NCBI GenBank assembly: GCA_964415605.1
Contig: CAYQBA010000021.1
Span: forward strand, 1 to 34,600
Source of the DNA: UCB3 sp964415605
GTDB lineage: Bacteria; Chloroflexota; Anaerolineae; Epilineales; Epilineaceae
Direction: 5' to 3'
DNA: 34,600 bases
A program made the translations under genes and the position numbers. Shown here in pieces: positions 16,739 through 26,625 of this stretch. The notes beneath the pieces were generated by a model that saw nothing but the letters and a program-made list of their open reading frames with translations, had not been told where the DNA came from and did not search any database. Within the stretch, counting starts at the first letter, position 1; each line of letters opens with the position of its first letter.

Positions 16739-18040
16739 ATGCCCGAGTCACCCGCCGATGCGGCGCCGCCGGCCCACGCCTGGATCGCCGATGGCACGGC
16801 CACGTCGCCGCGCGGCTTTCGCGCCGCGGCCGCGGCCGCCGGGCTCAAGGCGTCGGGCGGGCTGGACGTGGCGCTGCTCGTCAGCAACCGGGCGGCCGCC
16901 GCGGCCGGCGTGTTCACCCGCAACCAGGTGGCCGCGGCGCCGGTGATCGTCGACCGCGCGGTGCTGGCGGCCGGCGCCGACGGCCTGCGCGCCGTCGTCG
17001 CGAACGCCGGCATCGCCAACGCGTGCACCGGTCCCGGCGGGCTCGACGACGCGCGGGCGATGCAGCGGCTCGCGGCCGCAGCCCTGGGCGACGTCGGGCC
17101 CGCGCAGGTCCTCGTGCTCTCGACGGGCGTCATCGGTCGCCGCCTGCCGATGGACCGCCTCGCCGCCGGGATCGCCCACGCCGCCGGCCACCTCGACGCC
17201 GGCGGCGGTGCCGCACTGGCGCGGGCGATCATGACCACCGACACGCGCCCCAAGCAGTGCGCGCTGCGCGTGCGGCTCGCCGGGGGCGACGCCGTCATCG
17301 GCGGGGTGGCCAAGGGCTCGGGGATGATCCACCCGGACATGGCCACGATGCTCGCGGTGGTGACCACCGACGCACGCGCCGGAGCCCGCGACCTGGACCG
17401 TGCCCTCCGCCAAGCCGTGGACGGCAGCTTCAACCGGATCTCGGTCGACGGCGACACCAGCACCAACGACACCGTGCTGCTCCTTGCCAACGGCGCGGCC
17501 GGGGCGGCGGTCGAGACAACGGCGGACCACGCCGCGTTCCAGGCCGGATTGGATGCCGTGTGCCTGGCCCTGGCCCACGCCATCGTGCGCGACGGCGAAG
17601 GCGCCACACGATTCGTCACCATCCGCGTGACCGGGGCCCCAGACGCGGCGGCGGCGACGGCGGTCGCGCGGACCATCGCCACGTCGCCGCTGGTCAAGAC
17701 GGCCCTGGCGGGCGGCGACCCCAACTGGGGCCGCATCCTCGCGGCCGCGGGACGCGCCGGCGTGTCCATCGATCCGGAGCGGCTGTCGCTGGCCGTCGCA
17801 CCCGCCGGCGCCGCGGCCGACGACGCCACCGCCCACGCGGGGGCACGCGTGCTCCCGCCGGTCGAGCTGGTCCACCGCGGGCTCCCGTTCCGCGATGCCG
17901 AACGCGAGGCGGCGGCGGTCTTCGCGCTGCCCGAGCTGACGCTGGCCCTCGACCTCGGGCTGGGCGACGGGGCCGCGACCTACTGGACCACCGACCTCAC
18001 GGCCGCCTACGTCGCGATCAACGCGGACTACACGACCTGA
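16739..18040 (+). CDS. argJ: Glutamate N-acetyltransferase / ornithine acetyltransferase
   Basis: 433 residues. Moves the acetyl group from N-acetylornithine to glutamate, closing the cyclic pathway; some members also use acetyl-CoA. The self-cleavage site is intact: KGSGMIHPDMATML, with the new N-terminal nucleophile Thr203. ANACTG, GVIGRRLPMD and NRISVDGDTSTNDT are other signatures, as is the C-terminal GDPNWGRILAAAGRAG. ATG 16739 follows GAGGGAG. A gap of 68 nt separates it from argG with nothing recognisable, so it is probably the last gene of the operon. It meets the omega-amidase gene tail to tail across 30 nt with no clear terminator. Confidence 0.97.
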   Translation: MPESPADAAPPAHAWIADGTATSPRGFRAAAAAAGLKASGGLDVALLVSNRAAAAAGVFTRNQVAAAPVIVDRAVLAAGADGLRAVVANAGIANACTGPGGLDDARAMQRLAAAALGDVGPAQVLVLSTGVIGRRLPMDRLAAGIAHAAGHLDAGGGAALARAIMTTDTRPKQCALRVRLAGGDAVIGGVAKGSGMIHPDMATMLAVVTTDARAGARDLDRALRQAVDGSFNRISVDGDTSTNDTVLLLANGAAGAAVETTADHAAFQAGLDAVCLALAHAIVRDGEGATRFVTIRVTGAPDAAAATAVARTIATSPLVKTALAGGDPNWGRILAAAGRAGVSIDPERLSLAVAPAGAAADDATAHAGARVLPPVELVHRGLPFRDAEREAAAVFALPELTLALDLGLGDGAATYWTTDLTAAYVAINADYTT

Positions 18041-18070
18041 CGCCTTTGGCGCGGCACCGGCGCCGGCGCG

Positions 18071-18850
<780 letters not shown>

Positions 18851-18860
18851 CGATCCCCCC

Positions 18861-21800
18861 CTAGAGCCACTTCACGAGCGGCGTGAGGCTCTCGACGTCG
18901 GCGCCGTCGGGGTGCGCCGTCGGGGTGACGCGCACGCCGAGCGAGTGCTCGCCCGTCGCCGCGGGCGTGATCGAGCCCGTCCAGACGCTTGTGGCATCCG
19001 GCCCGCCGGCCCCGCCCGCCTCCTCCGGGCCCAGGTCGAACGTATCGAACGCCTCCATCCGCTCGTCGAGACCCGTCCGGATGAGCACGGCCTGCACGCG
19101 CAGGTCTTCCGGGCGCAGGTGGGGGTGACGCAGCTCGACGCGCAGCCGGACGGCGGCCCCGGAGACGACGGTGTCCCCGTCCATCCCTTCGAGTCCCAGA
19201 TCGGCGAAGGCCACGGTGTCCCAGTGCTGGCGGAGGCGCTGCTTGAAGCCGGCCAACGCGTAGAGGCGCGCATGACCGTCGGCCGTCAGGCGCTCGGCAT
19301 CGCGGCGGGCAGGGTCGTAGAGCCGCGCCTGGTACTCGCGAACCATCCGCTCGGCCGAGAAACGCGGCAGGATCGTGGCGATCGACTCCTTGGCCATCTC
19401 GACCCATTCGAACGGCAGCCCGCCCGAAACCCGTCCGGTATAGCGCGGCAGGACCTCGTTCTCGATCATCGCGTAGATCGTGGCGCTGTCGATCTGGTTC
19501 TGATACTCGGCGTCCTCCTCGGCGGCCACGTCGTCGATCATCCACCCGTTGCGCCCGTTGAACGCCTCGGGCCACCAGCCATCGCCGACGCTGAGGTTGA
19601 GGGTGCCGTTGATGCCGGCCTTGATGCCCGAGGTGCCGCTGGCCTCCAAGGGGCGCGTCGGCGTGTTGAGCCAGACGTCGCAGCCGGCCACGAGCAAGCT
19701 CGAGAGGCGCATGCTGTAGTCCTCGAGGAACAGCACGTGGCCCAGCAGCCCGGGCCGGCGCGCCAGCTCGATGACCTCGCGGATCAGGGCCGTGCCATGA
19801 TCGTCGTAGGGGTGGGCCTTGCCGGCGAACAGGAACACGATCGGGATCTCGCCGGCCACGAGGTCCTCCAGCCGCGCGAGGTCGCGAAAGAGTAGCGTCG
19901 CGCGCTTGTATGGCGCGAAGCGGCGCGCGAAGCCCACGAGGAGCGCGTCCTCGCGCAGGTGCCGCAAGGCCTCGGACAAGGCCGCGGGGTGCTCGCGGCG
20001 CGAGACCCACGTGCGCGGGACGTTCGCGTGCAGCCAGTCGAGCAGGCGGCGCTTGGCCGATTGCCGGGCCTGCCACACCTCGCGGGCATCGAGGTGTCGC
20101 GCGTCGTCCCAGTACGCCTCGTCGGCCTGGCGCAGCCGCCAGTCGCCCGGCAGGCGCGCGTCGAACAAGGCGTGCCATTCCGGGGCAAGCCACGTCGGCA
20201 CGTGGACCCCGTTGGTGATGGCGGCAACCGGGACTTCCTCCTCGTAGAAACCGGGGTAGAGCGCGTGGAACAACCGCCGCGAGACGGTGGCGTGGATGTG
20301 GCTGACGCCGTTGACCCGATCGCTACCGCGCAGGGCCAGCGCGGTCATGCTGAAGCTCGGGTCGCGCTCGGCCCATGGGGCCCGTCCCAGCCCGGCGATG
20401 GTGGCGCCGTCCTGGAGGAGCACCGGCTCGAGCGGCGCGAGGTAGGGGCGGATGAGGTCTTCCGGGAACGCGTCGTGGCCGGCGGCCACCGGGGTGTGCG
20501 TGGTGAAGATCGTCGTCTGGCGCACGTAGGCCAGCGCCTCGTGCCACTTCAAGCCGCCCTGCACGAGGTCGGCAAGCCGCGCCAGAATCAGGAACGCGCT
20601 GTGGCCCTCGTTCATGTGGAAGACCGTCGGCGCCAGCCCGATGGCCTTGAGCAGCCGGTAGCCGCCCATCCCGAGCACCATCTCCTGGCGCAGCCGGTGG
20701 CGCTGGTCGCCGCCGTACAGGCTGTCGGTGAGCGCGCGGTCTTCGTGCCGGTTGGCCTCGATGTTGGTGTCGAGCAGATAGAGGTCGACGGTCCCGACGC
20801 GCACCCGCCACGCGCGCGCGTACACCGTGCCGCCGGGCAGCGGCAGTTCGACGGTGACGGGCAAGCCGTGCTCGCCGGTCACGAGCTCGAGCGGATGGTT
20901 CTGGGCCACCAGGTGCTCCCGGAGCGGCTCCTGCGTGCCGTCGGGTCGGATGCGCTGCTTGAAGTACCCGTAGCGATAGGCCAGCCCGACGGCGCACAGC
21001 GGCAGCGCCAGGTCGCTGGCGGTCTTGAGGTGATCGCCCGCCAGCACCCCGAGCCCGCCGGAGAACAGCTTAAGGCTGTCGATGAGGCCGTACTCCATGC
21101 AGAAGTACGCGATCTCGGGCCCGGCCGGTCGCTCGCGCTCCGCGGCGAGGGCACCGGCGAGGCTCTCGACGCGCGCGACGTAGGCCGGCGAGGCGGCGGC
21201 CGCGCTGAGCCTGGCGCCGTCGACGTGCTCGAGAAACACAACGGGGTTGTGGCCGGTGTCGGACCACAGCGCGGGGTCGAGGTCGGCGAACAAGGCGGCG
21301 GCCGCCGGGTGCCACGACCACCACACGTTCATCGCCAGGTCGCGCAAACCCGACAAGGCCGCGGGCGTCGCGTTGCGCACGCTGAACGGGTGCAGGCGCG
21401 CCGTGACGGCGGAGCCGGTGGCCACCGGCCGCGCCTTCAGGCTCGCCAGGGCCGTGAGTCGCCCCTTGGGCATCGTGCGCGCCCGTTCGGCGGCGCGCTC
21501 CGACGCCCGCGCATGCGCCTCGAGATAGGCCGGGGCGAACTGCTGCCAGCGGCAGGCCTGGCTGGTGCGCAGCGCGGCGGCGGCCAGATCCCGGCGGGCG
21601 TCCGGCGACAGGTCGAGGAACGCGACCAGGTGCTCCATCAACGCCTGGCTGACCCACTCGAAGGCGCGGCCGTCGCGCGCCAGGACGGCGACGCCGGTGG
21701 CCTGCCAATCACCGCGGTCGCGCGCCCAGCGCCCGAAGCCGGCCAGGTCCGAGGTGACGGTCGGCACGCCGAGCGCGATGCTCTCCATCGGGGTGTAGCC

Positions 21801-23120
21801 CCACGGCTCGTAGAAGGACGGGAAGATCGTCAGGTCGGCGCCGACGACGAGTTCGTAGTAGGTCTCGCGGACCAACGGGTCGTTGCCGTCGAGGTACACC
21901 GGCACGAACACAACGTGCACGGCGTTCTCGGGGCGATTCACCAGCCCCTCCGCAAGCAGCCGCCGCACGATGGGATCGCCGGCTTCGTCGTGGAGGTCGT
22001 GGGTCGTGAGGAACGGTTGGTCGCCGATCTGCCCGGTCCGCGACGCCTCGAGGATCGCCCGGCGCGGCCCGGCGTTGCCGGCAGGGAACAAGGCAAACAC
22101 GACGACGCGGCCCCCCGGGCGGGTGCGCAGGTCATGGTCGAGCGCCGCCAGGGCGTCCAAGGCGACGTCGATGCCCTTGTTGACGAACTCGTACCGCCCG
22201 GCGCACACGAAGAGCTCGGTCCGGTCGCGGTCGTAGGTCGTACCCGTGGTCAGCGTGGCGAGCTCGAACAGCCGGTTGCGCGCGGCATGCACCGCAGTGG
22301 GCTCGCGCAGCGGCGGCGGGGGGAAGTCGTCGTCCATCCCGTTCATCAGGATCGGTTCGGGCTCGCGGCGCAGGAAGTGCCGGCACTCCAGGGCCGTGAT
22401 GGCGCTCACGGTGGTGAAACAGTCGGCCTCGCGCGCGGCGATGGACTCCATCGAGTGCTTCGACGGCACGCCGAGCTCGCGCGCGGTGGCATCGGGATCG
22501 ACGGCGCCCAGCGCCGCGTACAGGTCGGGGCTGGGGCGGTTGGCGGCCAGCGACCGGCCCAGGGTGGTGGCGTGGGTCGTGAAGACGGTGCCGACCTCCG
22601 GCATCCGGCGCTTGGCGTAGAGGAGGGCGGCGCCCGTCAGCCACTCGTGCGATTGAACGACGACCGCGAGCTGCCTGGGCTGAAAGTAGGCGGTGGCGAG
22701 CCGCTCGACGACCTGGCCCACGGCATGGCTGAACATCACCGGTTCGAAGTAGTCCCAGCCCCCGGCGATCGAGTCGAGCTGGTACCACTCCCAGTACTGG
22801 GCCAGGATCGCGTCCTTGTGGGCAAACAGGCCGGTGTGGTCGACGAGGAGGCAGCGCGGCTCGCCGGGCACCAGCCAACGGCCCATCCGGCACCCGACCG
22901 GGGCGTCGGCGAGCGCCTCGTGCAGGCCGGCGTGCCAGATCTCGTCGCGGAACACCGGGCGCGCCCCTTCGGCGCGGGCGAGATCGGGGCCGACGACGAT
23001 ATAGCGGGTCCCGTACCGCGCCTGCATGGCGCGGACCTTGGTGGCCAGGACGGTATGGATCCCGCCTACCATGTTGCAGACCTCCCACGAGACCTCGAAC
23101 AGGATGTCTGGGCTGCTCAT
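18861..23120 (-). CDS. Fused GT3-type glycogen synthase and GT35 alpha-glucan phosphorylase
   Basis: 1419 residues from ATG 23120. Residues 1-545 match the eukaryote-like GT3 glycogen synthase: FEVSWEVCNMVGGIHTVL, FTTHATTLGR, DCFTTVSAITALECRHFL, GRYEFVNKGIDV and the active-site FPSFYEPWGYTPMES with Glu438/Glu446. A short linker (about 545-575) leads to an alpha-glucan phosphorylase: a DUF3417-like start (NATPAALSGLRDLAMNVWWSW), HMNEGHSAF, VAAITNGVHVPTW, RRFAPYKRA and the PLP site EASGTSGIKAGINGT with Lys1167. The last ~120 residues are a beta-rich tail. The frame is open 128 residues further upstream, but that part is Arg/Pro-rich noise. One chain thus has a chain-building and a chain-cutting activity, both apparently intact. 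Confidence 0.92.
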   Translation of the reverse strand: MSSPDILFEVSWEVCNMVGGIHTVLATKVRAMQARYGTRYIVVGPDLARAEGARPVFRDEIWHAGLHEALADAPVGCRMGRWLVPGEPRCLLVDHTGLFAHKDAILAQYWEWYQLDSIAGGWDYFEPVMFSHAVGQVVERLATAYFQPRQLAVVVQSHEWLTGAALLYAKRRMPEVGTVFTTHATTLGRSLAANRPSPDLYAALGAVDPDATARELGVPSKHSMESIAAREADCFTTVSAITALECRHFLRREPEPILMNGMDDDFPPPPLREPTAVHAARNRLFELATLTTGTTYDRDRTELFVCAGRYEFVNKGIDVALDALAALDHDLRTRPGGRVVVFALFPAGNAGPRRAILEASRTGQIGDQPFLTTHDLHDEAGDPIVRRLLAEGLVNRPENAVHVVFVPVYLDGNDPLVRETYYELVVGADLTIFPSFYEPWGYTPMESIALGVPTVTSDLAGFGRWARDRGDWQATGVAVLARDGRAFEWVSQALMEHLVAFLDLSPDARRDLAAAALRTSQACRWQQFAPAYLEAHARASERAAERARTMPKGRLTALASLKARPVATGSAVTARLHPFSVRNATPAALSGLRDLAMNVWWSWHPAAAALFADLDPALWSDTGHNPVVFLEHVDGARLSAAAASPAYVARVESLAGALAAERERPAGPEIAYFCMEYGLIDSLKLFSGGLGVLAGDHLKTASDLALPLCAVGLAYRYGYFKQRIRPDGTQEPLREHLVAQNHPLELVTGEHGLPVTVELPLPGGTVYARAWRVRVGTVDLYLLDTNIEANRHEDRALTDSLYGGDQRHRLRQEMVLGMGGYRLLKAIGLAPTVFHMNEGHSAFLILARLADLVQGGLKWHEALAYVRQTTIFTTHTPVAAGHDAFPEDLIRPYLAPLEPVLLQDGATIAGLGRAPWAERDPSFSMTALALRGSDRVNGVSHIHATVSRRLFHALYPGFYEEEVPVAAITNGVHVPTWLAPEWHALFDARLPGDWRLRQADEAYWDDARHLDAREVWQARQSAKRRLLDWLHANVPRTWVSRREHPAALSEALRHLREDALLVGFARRFAPYKRATLLFRDLARLEDLVAGEIPIVFLFAGKAHPYDDHGTALIREVIELARRPGLLGHVLFLEDYSMRLSSLLVAGCDVWLNTPTRPLEASGTSGIKAGINGTLNLSVGDGWWPEAFNGRNGWMIDDVAAEEDAEYQNQIDSATIYAMIENEVLPRYTGRVSGGLPFEWVEMAKESIATILPRFSAERMVREYQARLYDPARRDAERLTADGHARLYALAGFKQRLRQHWDTVAFADLGLEGMDGDTVVSGAAVRLRVELRHPHLRPEDLRVQAVLIRTGLDERMEAFDTFDLGPEEAGGAGGPDATSVWTGSITPAATGEHSLGVRVTPTAHPDGADVESLTPLVKWL

Positions 23121-23264
23121 GCGGCGATGTCGGGCGCCATGGCGATACGGCCTCCCTGGGCCGTGGCGGGTGGTTGAGCGAGGTCGTTGGCGCGTGGCTG
23201 GAACGCCTCGGAGGGGGTGGCGGCACGGTCGCCGGCGGGTTCTGGGGCAGTCGCCGACCGCACC

Positions 23265-23281
23265 GTCAGTATGCCACTGAC
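23265..23281. promoter_or_regulatory. Inverted repeat upstream of the synthase/phosphorylase fusion
   Basis: GTCAGT (23265-23270) and ACTGAC (23276-23281) form a perfect 6-bp dyad with 5 nt between. On the minus strand it overlaps a possible -10 CATACT, 150 nt before the fusion gene start. It could be an operator. The rest of the 23121-23301 gap shows nothing else clear. Confidence 0.35.
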
Positions 23282-23301
23282 TGGCCGTTCGATGGAAGTG
23301 A

Positions 23302-24633
23302 TCAGCGTTTCGGATGGTCACGGTGCGGCGCACGGCGCGGGGACGTGACCGCGCGGTAGACCTCCAGCATGGCGCACGCAGCCGCCGTCCAGGACGCGTG
23401 TCGCGCGTCCGCGCGACCGGCCGCGGCCAGCAGCGCCCGCCGCGCGGGATCGCGCAGCAGGCTGACGATGGCGTCGGCCAGCCGGTCGACGTCCCAGTGG
23501 TCAACGGCGACCGGCTGACGCTGCACCTCGGCCGCGCCGCAGGTGCGCGACACGATCACCGGCGTGCCGGCGCGCATGGATTCGAGCGCGGCGATCCCGA
23601 AGGGCTCAGACACCGACGGCAGCACGCAGAGGTCGGCCCGGTCGAGCAGCCGCTCGACGCCGGCGTGATCGAGGAAGCCGGTAAAGGTCACGTGGCCCTC
23701 GAGGCCGAGGTCCGCGACCGCCGCCTCGAGGCGCGACCCCAGGTCGCCGGCGCCGGCGATCTGGAAGGCGGCGTCCGGGACCTGTTCCCGGACGCGCGCG
23801 GCCGCCCGGAGGAAGCCCATCGGCCCCTTTTGGAACGTCAGACGCCCGAGGAACACGACGGTCGGGCGGGACGGCTGGAGGGGCGTCGGCGCGGCCGCGA
23901 GATCGGCCAAGGGCGAGACCGGCGCGGCGGCCACCCGCAGCGGCGGCTGGGCTGCGGCCGCGGGATCGCCGCGGGCACCCTGCGACCCCGCCCGCGGCCT
24001 CCCGGGAGGCGTGGGCGGCCGCGGATCCCCCGCGGCGCGCGGCGGTTCGGCCGCCGCGGGCATCTCGACCCCGTTGTGGACCACGGCGATGCGGTCGCCC
24101 GGAATGCCGTGGTGCGCCTGGATGCGGCGGCGGGTGAAGTGGCTGACGGCGACGACGCGATCCGCCGCCCACAAGCCCGCGGCCTCGATCGCGACGACGC
24201 GCGGATCGGGGTGCTCGCTCCGGTCGTGCTCGAGGCTGTGGACGTGCACGACGAGCGGCCGGCCGGACCGCCGCGCCACCGCAACGCCGGCCGGCCACGT
24301 CAGCCAGTCGTGGGCGTGGACGACGTCGAAGGACCGGCCGCGCGCCAGCCTCACGACGCGATCGGCGTGACGCTGGACGCCGGCGATCAGAGCGTCGGGT
24401 CGGCGCTGGCCGGCGTAGGGCATCGCGAGGGCATGGCGCTCGAGCTCAAGATCGAGATCGTCGGGCGCGACGAGCCGCATGTGTGCCGCGGTCTCGTCGC
24501 CGTACGCTTGGGGGACGACGAACGCGATCGCGACGCCGGCGTTCGCCAACGCGGCCGTGAGGCCCGCGCACGCGGTGCCGAGGCCGCCGCTGATGTGGGG
24601 CGGATACTCCCAGCCGAGCATGAGGACGTTCAA
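23302..24633 (-). CDS. GT4-type glycosyltransferase, glucan synthase-like
   Basis: 443 residues with TTG 24633 as start (MNVLMLGWEYPPHISGGLGTA, the standard N-terminal strand and glycine loop of GT4/GT5 glucan synthases). The N-terminal domain has VVHAHDWLTWPAGV and HVHSLEHDRS; the C-terminal domain has VVFLGRLTFQKGP and the E-x7-E motif SEPFGIAALE that binds the sugar nucleotide. Between them, about residues 192-255 are an Ala/Pro/Arg-rich spacer much longer than usual. An ATG at 24759 would add 42 non-conserved residues; no Shine-Dalgarno site is clear for either. Likely products are an alpha-glucan or maltose-1-phosphate, given the neighbouring glycogen enzyme, but the donor is unknown. 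Confidence 0.85.
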   Translation of the reverse strand: MNVLMLGWEYPPHISGGLGTACAGLTAALANAGVAIAFVVPQAYGDETAAHMRLVAPDDLDLELERHALAMPYAGQRRPDALIAGVQRHADRVVRLARGRSFDVVHAHDWLTWPAGVAVARRSGRPLVVHVHSLEHDRSEHPDPRVVAIEAAGLWAADRVVAVSHFTRRRIQAHHGIPGDRIAVVHNGVEMPAAAEPPRAAGDPRPPTPPGRPRAGSQGARGDPAAAAQPPLRVAAAPVSPLADLAAAPTPLQPSRPTVVFLGRLTFQKGPMGFLRAAARVREQVPDAAFQIAGAGDLGSRLEAAVADLGLEGHVTFTGFLDHAGVERLLDRADLCVLPSVSEPFGIAALESMRAGTPVIVSRTCGAAEVQRQPVAVDHWDVDRLADAIVSLLRDPARRALLAAAGRADARHASWTAAACAMLEVYRAVTSPRRAPHRDHPKR

Positions 24634-24817
24634 GAGTGTTGCGCGCGGCTCCGGGTCGATTCCAGGCCGGCGGGCGAGGCGGTGTCCATGGCGTGCGGGC
24701 GCTCCGGTCTGAGCGACGCCCCCGCTCACGGCGATGGCCTGGAACCATCCTTGGCGCATGGCAGATGTCGTCGATCGAGACCTGCCGCGAGGACGACCTT
24801 CGCCATGGCATGGCGGC

Positions 24818-25990
24818 TCAGCGGTCTCGCCCCCCGCTCCCCACCCCCCGCAGCCGCTCGCACGCCGCCGCGAGCGTCTCCGGCCGCTTGCAGAACGCGA
24901 ACCTGAGCAGCCGTGCGCCCTCGTCGCGCGTATCGCGGTAGAACCCGCTCGGCGGGATCGCCGCCACCCCCGCCGTCTCGATCAGCTCGCGCGCGAACGC
25001 GCGGTCGTCGGCGTCCGACAGCGCCCGGAAGTCCGCCAGCACGAAGTACGTCCCCGCCGGCGCCGCCACGCGGAAGCCCGCCGCCGTCAGCCCGGCCATG
25101 AGCTGGTCGCGGCGCGCCGTGTAGTCGGCCCGGAACGCGTCGAAGTAGTCGGCGTCAAGCCGTTCGAGCGCCGTGGCCATCGCCACCTGGAGCGGCGTGG
25201 CCGGGCAAAACGTCAGGAACTGGTGCGCCGCCTGCGCCGCCGCCACGAGCGGCGCGGGCCCCACCGCCCAGCCGATCTTCCAGCCCGTCAGCGAGTACGT
25301 CTTGCCGGTGCTCGAGATCGTCAGCGTCCGGTCGCGCATCCCCGGCCGCGCCGCCATCGGCACGTGCACGTGCCCATCGAACGTGAGGTGCTCGTAGACC
25401 TCGTCGGCGATCACGACGACGTCGTGCGCCCGGCACAGGCTCGCGATGGCGTCGAGCTCAGCCGCGGTGAACACCTTGCCGGTGGGGTTGTGCGGCGTGT
25501 TCAGCACCAGCGCGCGCGTTCGCCGCGTGAAGCAGCGCGCGAGCGCGTCGAGGTCGAGCGCAAAGTCCGGGAAGCGCAGCGTGCAGCACCGCACGGCGCC
25601 ACCGGCCATGGCCACGACGGCCGGATAGCTGTCGTAGTACGGCTCGAACAGCACGACCTCGTCCCCGGGCCCGAGCAGCCCGAGCAGCGAGGCCGCGATC
25701 ATCTCCGTCGCTCCGCAGCCGACCGTCACCTCGGTGAGCGGGTCGAAGTCCAGGCCGTAGTGGCGCCGCACCTTGGCGGCAATGGCCGCCACCAGCTCCG
25801 GGCGGCCCATCGAGCGCGCGTACTGGTTGTGGCCGGCGCGCAACGCCGCGACCGCGGCCTCGACGATCTCCGGCGGGCCCTCGAAGTCCGGAAACCCCTG
25901 CGACAGGTTGATTGCCCCGTGCTGGTTGGCCAGCGCGGTCATCTCGGTGAAGATCGAGGCGCCGAACGGCGCCAGCCGGGGGGAGACCAT
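24818..25990 (-). CDS. Class I/II aminotransferase, kynurenine/glutamine transaminase K-like
   Basis: 390 residues. PLP enzyme with NLSQGFPDFEGP (29-40), NTPHNPTGKVF, DEVYEHLTF and the cofactor lysine Lys230 in ISSTGKTYSLTGWKIGW, a combination typical of the kynurenine aminotransferase / glutamine transaminase K / methionine aminotransferase (YbdL, MtnE-like) group. These enzymes use glutamine as amino donor for methionine or phenylalanine keto acids, giving oxoglutaramate for an omega-amidase such as the one at 18071-18850. ATG 25990 is 17 nt after the stop of the membrane-protein gene, so both are probably in one transcript. Aspartate aminotransferase is less likely. Confidence 0.88.
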   Translation of the reverse strand: MVSPRLAPFGASIFTEMTALANQHGAINLSQGFPDFEGPPEIVEAAVAALRAGHNQYARSMGRPELVAAIAAKVRRHYGLDFDPLTEVTVGCGATEMIAASLLGLLGPGDEVVLFEPYYDSYPAVVAMAGGAVRCCTLRFPDFALDLDALARCFTRRTRALVLNTPHNPTGKVFTAAELDAIASLCRAHDVVVIADEVYEHLTFDGHVHVPMAARPGMRDRTLTISSTGKTYSLTGWKIGWAVGPAPLVAAAQAAHQFLTFCPATPLQVAMATALERLDADYFDAFRADYTARRDQLMAGLTAAGFRVAAPAGTYFVLADFRALSDADDRAFARELIETAGVAAIPPSGFYRDTRDEGARLLRFAFCKRPETLAAACERLRGVGSGGRDR

Positions 25991-26007
25991 GACGCGGTCC
26001 GCCGGTC

Positions 26008-26472
26008 TCAACCGAACGGCAAGAGGGCGCGGCCGACCGCCGCGCGGAACGGCCAGGGAATGGCGGCCAGGACGGCGACGAACGCCAGCGTGTACCACAG
26101 CACGGCCGCCCGGTGCTTCGCGGCGGCCCCATCCGCCCGCCGGCTCCGGGCCCGCCCGATGTGCGTCAAGACCACCGCCACGACCATCAGCAGCCCATGC
26201 TCGACGCTCCAGAAGCGCAGCGCGGCGTCGCCCATCGCGGCCCCCATGTCCCCCAGCGCCTGCCGCGTCGTGGGGCTGACGGCGTAGAGGATGAGGCCGA
26301 GGACCAACTGGACATCCATGCCCACGGTGAACCAACGGCCGGCGCGGTCGTCGGACGTCGACCAAGGGCCGCCGCCGAGCCGGCCGCGCCAGGCCAGGGC
26401 CACCGCGGCCGCGCCGGCGAGGAGCACGAGCCAACGGACGATCGAGTGCGTGGCGAGCAGTGCGTCGTACAT
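26008..26472 (-). CDS. Four-helix membrane protein of unknown function
   Basis: 154 residues with four predicted hydrophobic helices (RWLVLLAGAAAVALAW; VGMDVQLVLGLILYAVS; SVEHGLLMVVAVVLTHIG; VLWYTLAFVAVLAAIPWPF). Histidines occur at conserved-looking places near helix ends (His9, VEHGLL, LTHIG, KHRAA), so haem binding is possible, and proteins of this shape are sometimes labelled cytochrome b-like; I cannot show that here. Start ATG 26472. The gene is followed closely by the aminotransferase and preceded by the DsbB-like gene across 153 nt. That gap contains a short hairpin (GGCGG-cgtt-CCGCC, 26516-26529) that might end the dsbB-like transcript. Confidence 0.75.
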   Translation of the reverse strand: MYDALLATHSIVRWLVLLAGAAAVALAWRGRLGGGPWSTSDDRAGRWFTVGMDVQLVLGLILYAVSPTTRQALGDMGAAMGDAALRFWSVEHGLLMVVAVVLTHIGRARSRRADGAAAKHRAAVLWYTLAFVAVLAAIPWPFRAAVGRALLPFG

Positions 26473-26625
26473 GATGCGTGGAGTCCCCTGGGGTATGAGC
26501 GATGAGTGGTAACAAGGCGGCGTTCCGCCGTCCGCGGCGATCGTCGGCTGGCGGCCATGACTCCGTCACCGCGGCCAGCCGCCCGCACACACCCGGCGCA
26601 CGGGCCCGCGCGCGACCGTCGACGC

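Noticed and set aside
18041..18070. Bidirectional terminator between argJ and the omega-amidase gene
   Set aside because: Only a 4-bp CGCC/GGCG hairpin and a CCGGCGCCGG palindrome, no U-run on either strand.
19959..23177. 1072-residue plus-strand open frame
   Set aside because: Antisense shadow of the synthase/phosphorylase fusion; no recognisable domain.
23121..23504. N-terminal 128-residue extension of the fusion protein
   Set aside because: Arg/Pro-rich, overlaps the GT4 gene end, and the GT3 family starts at MSSPDILFEVSWEV (ATG 23120).
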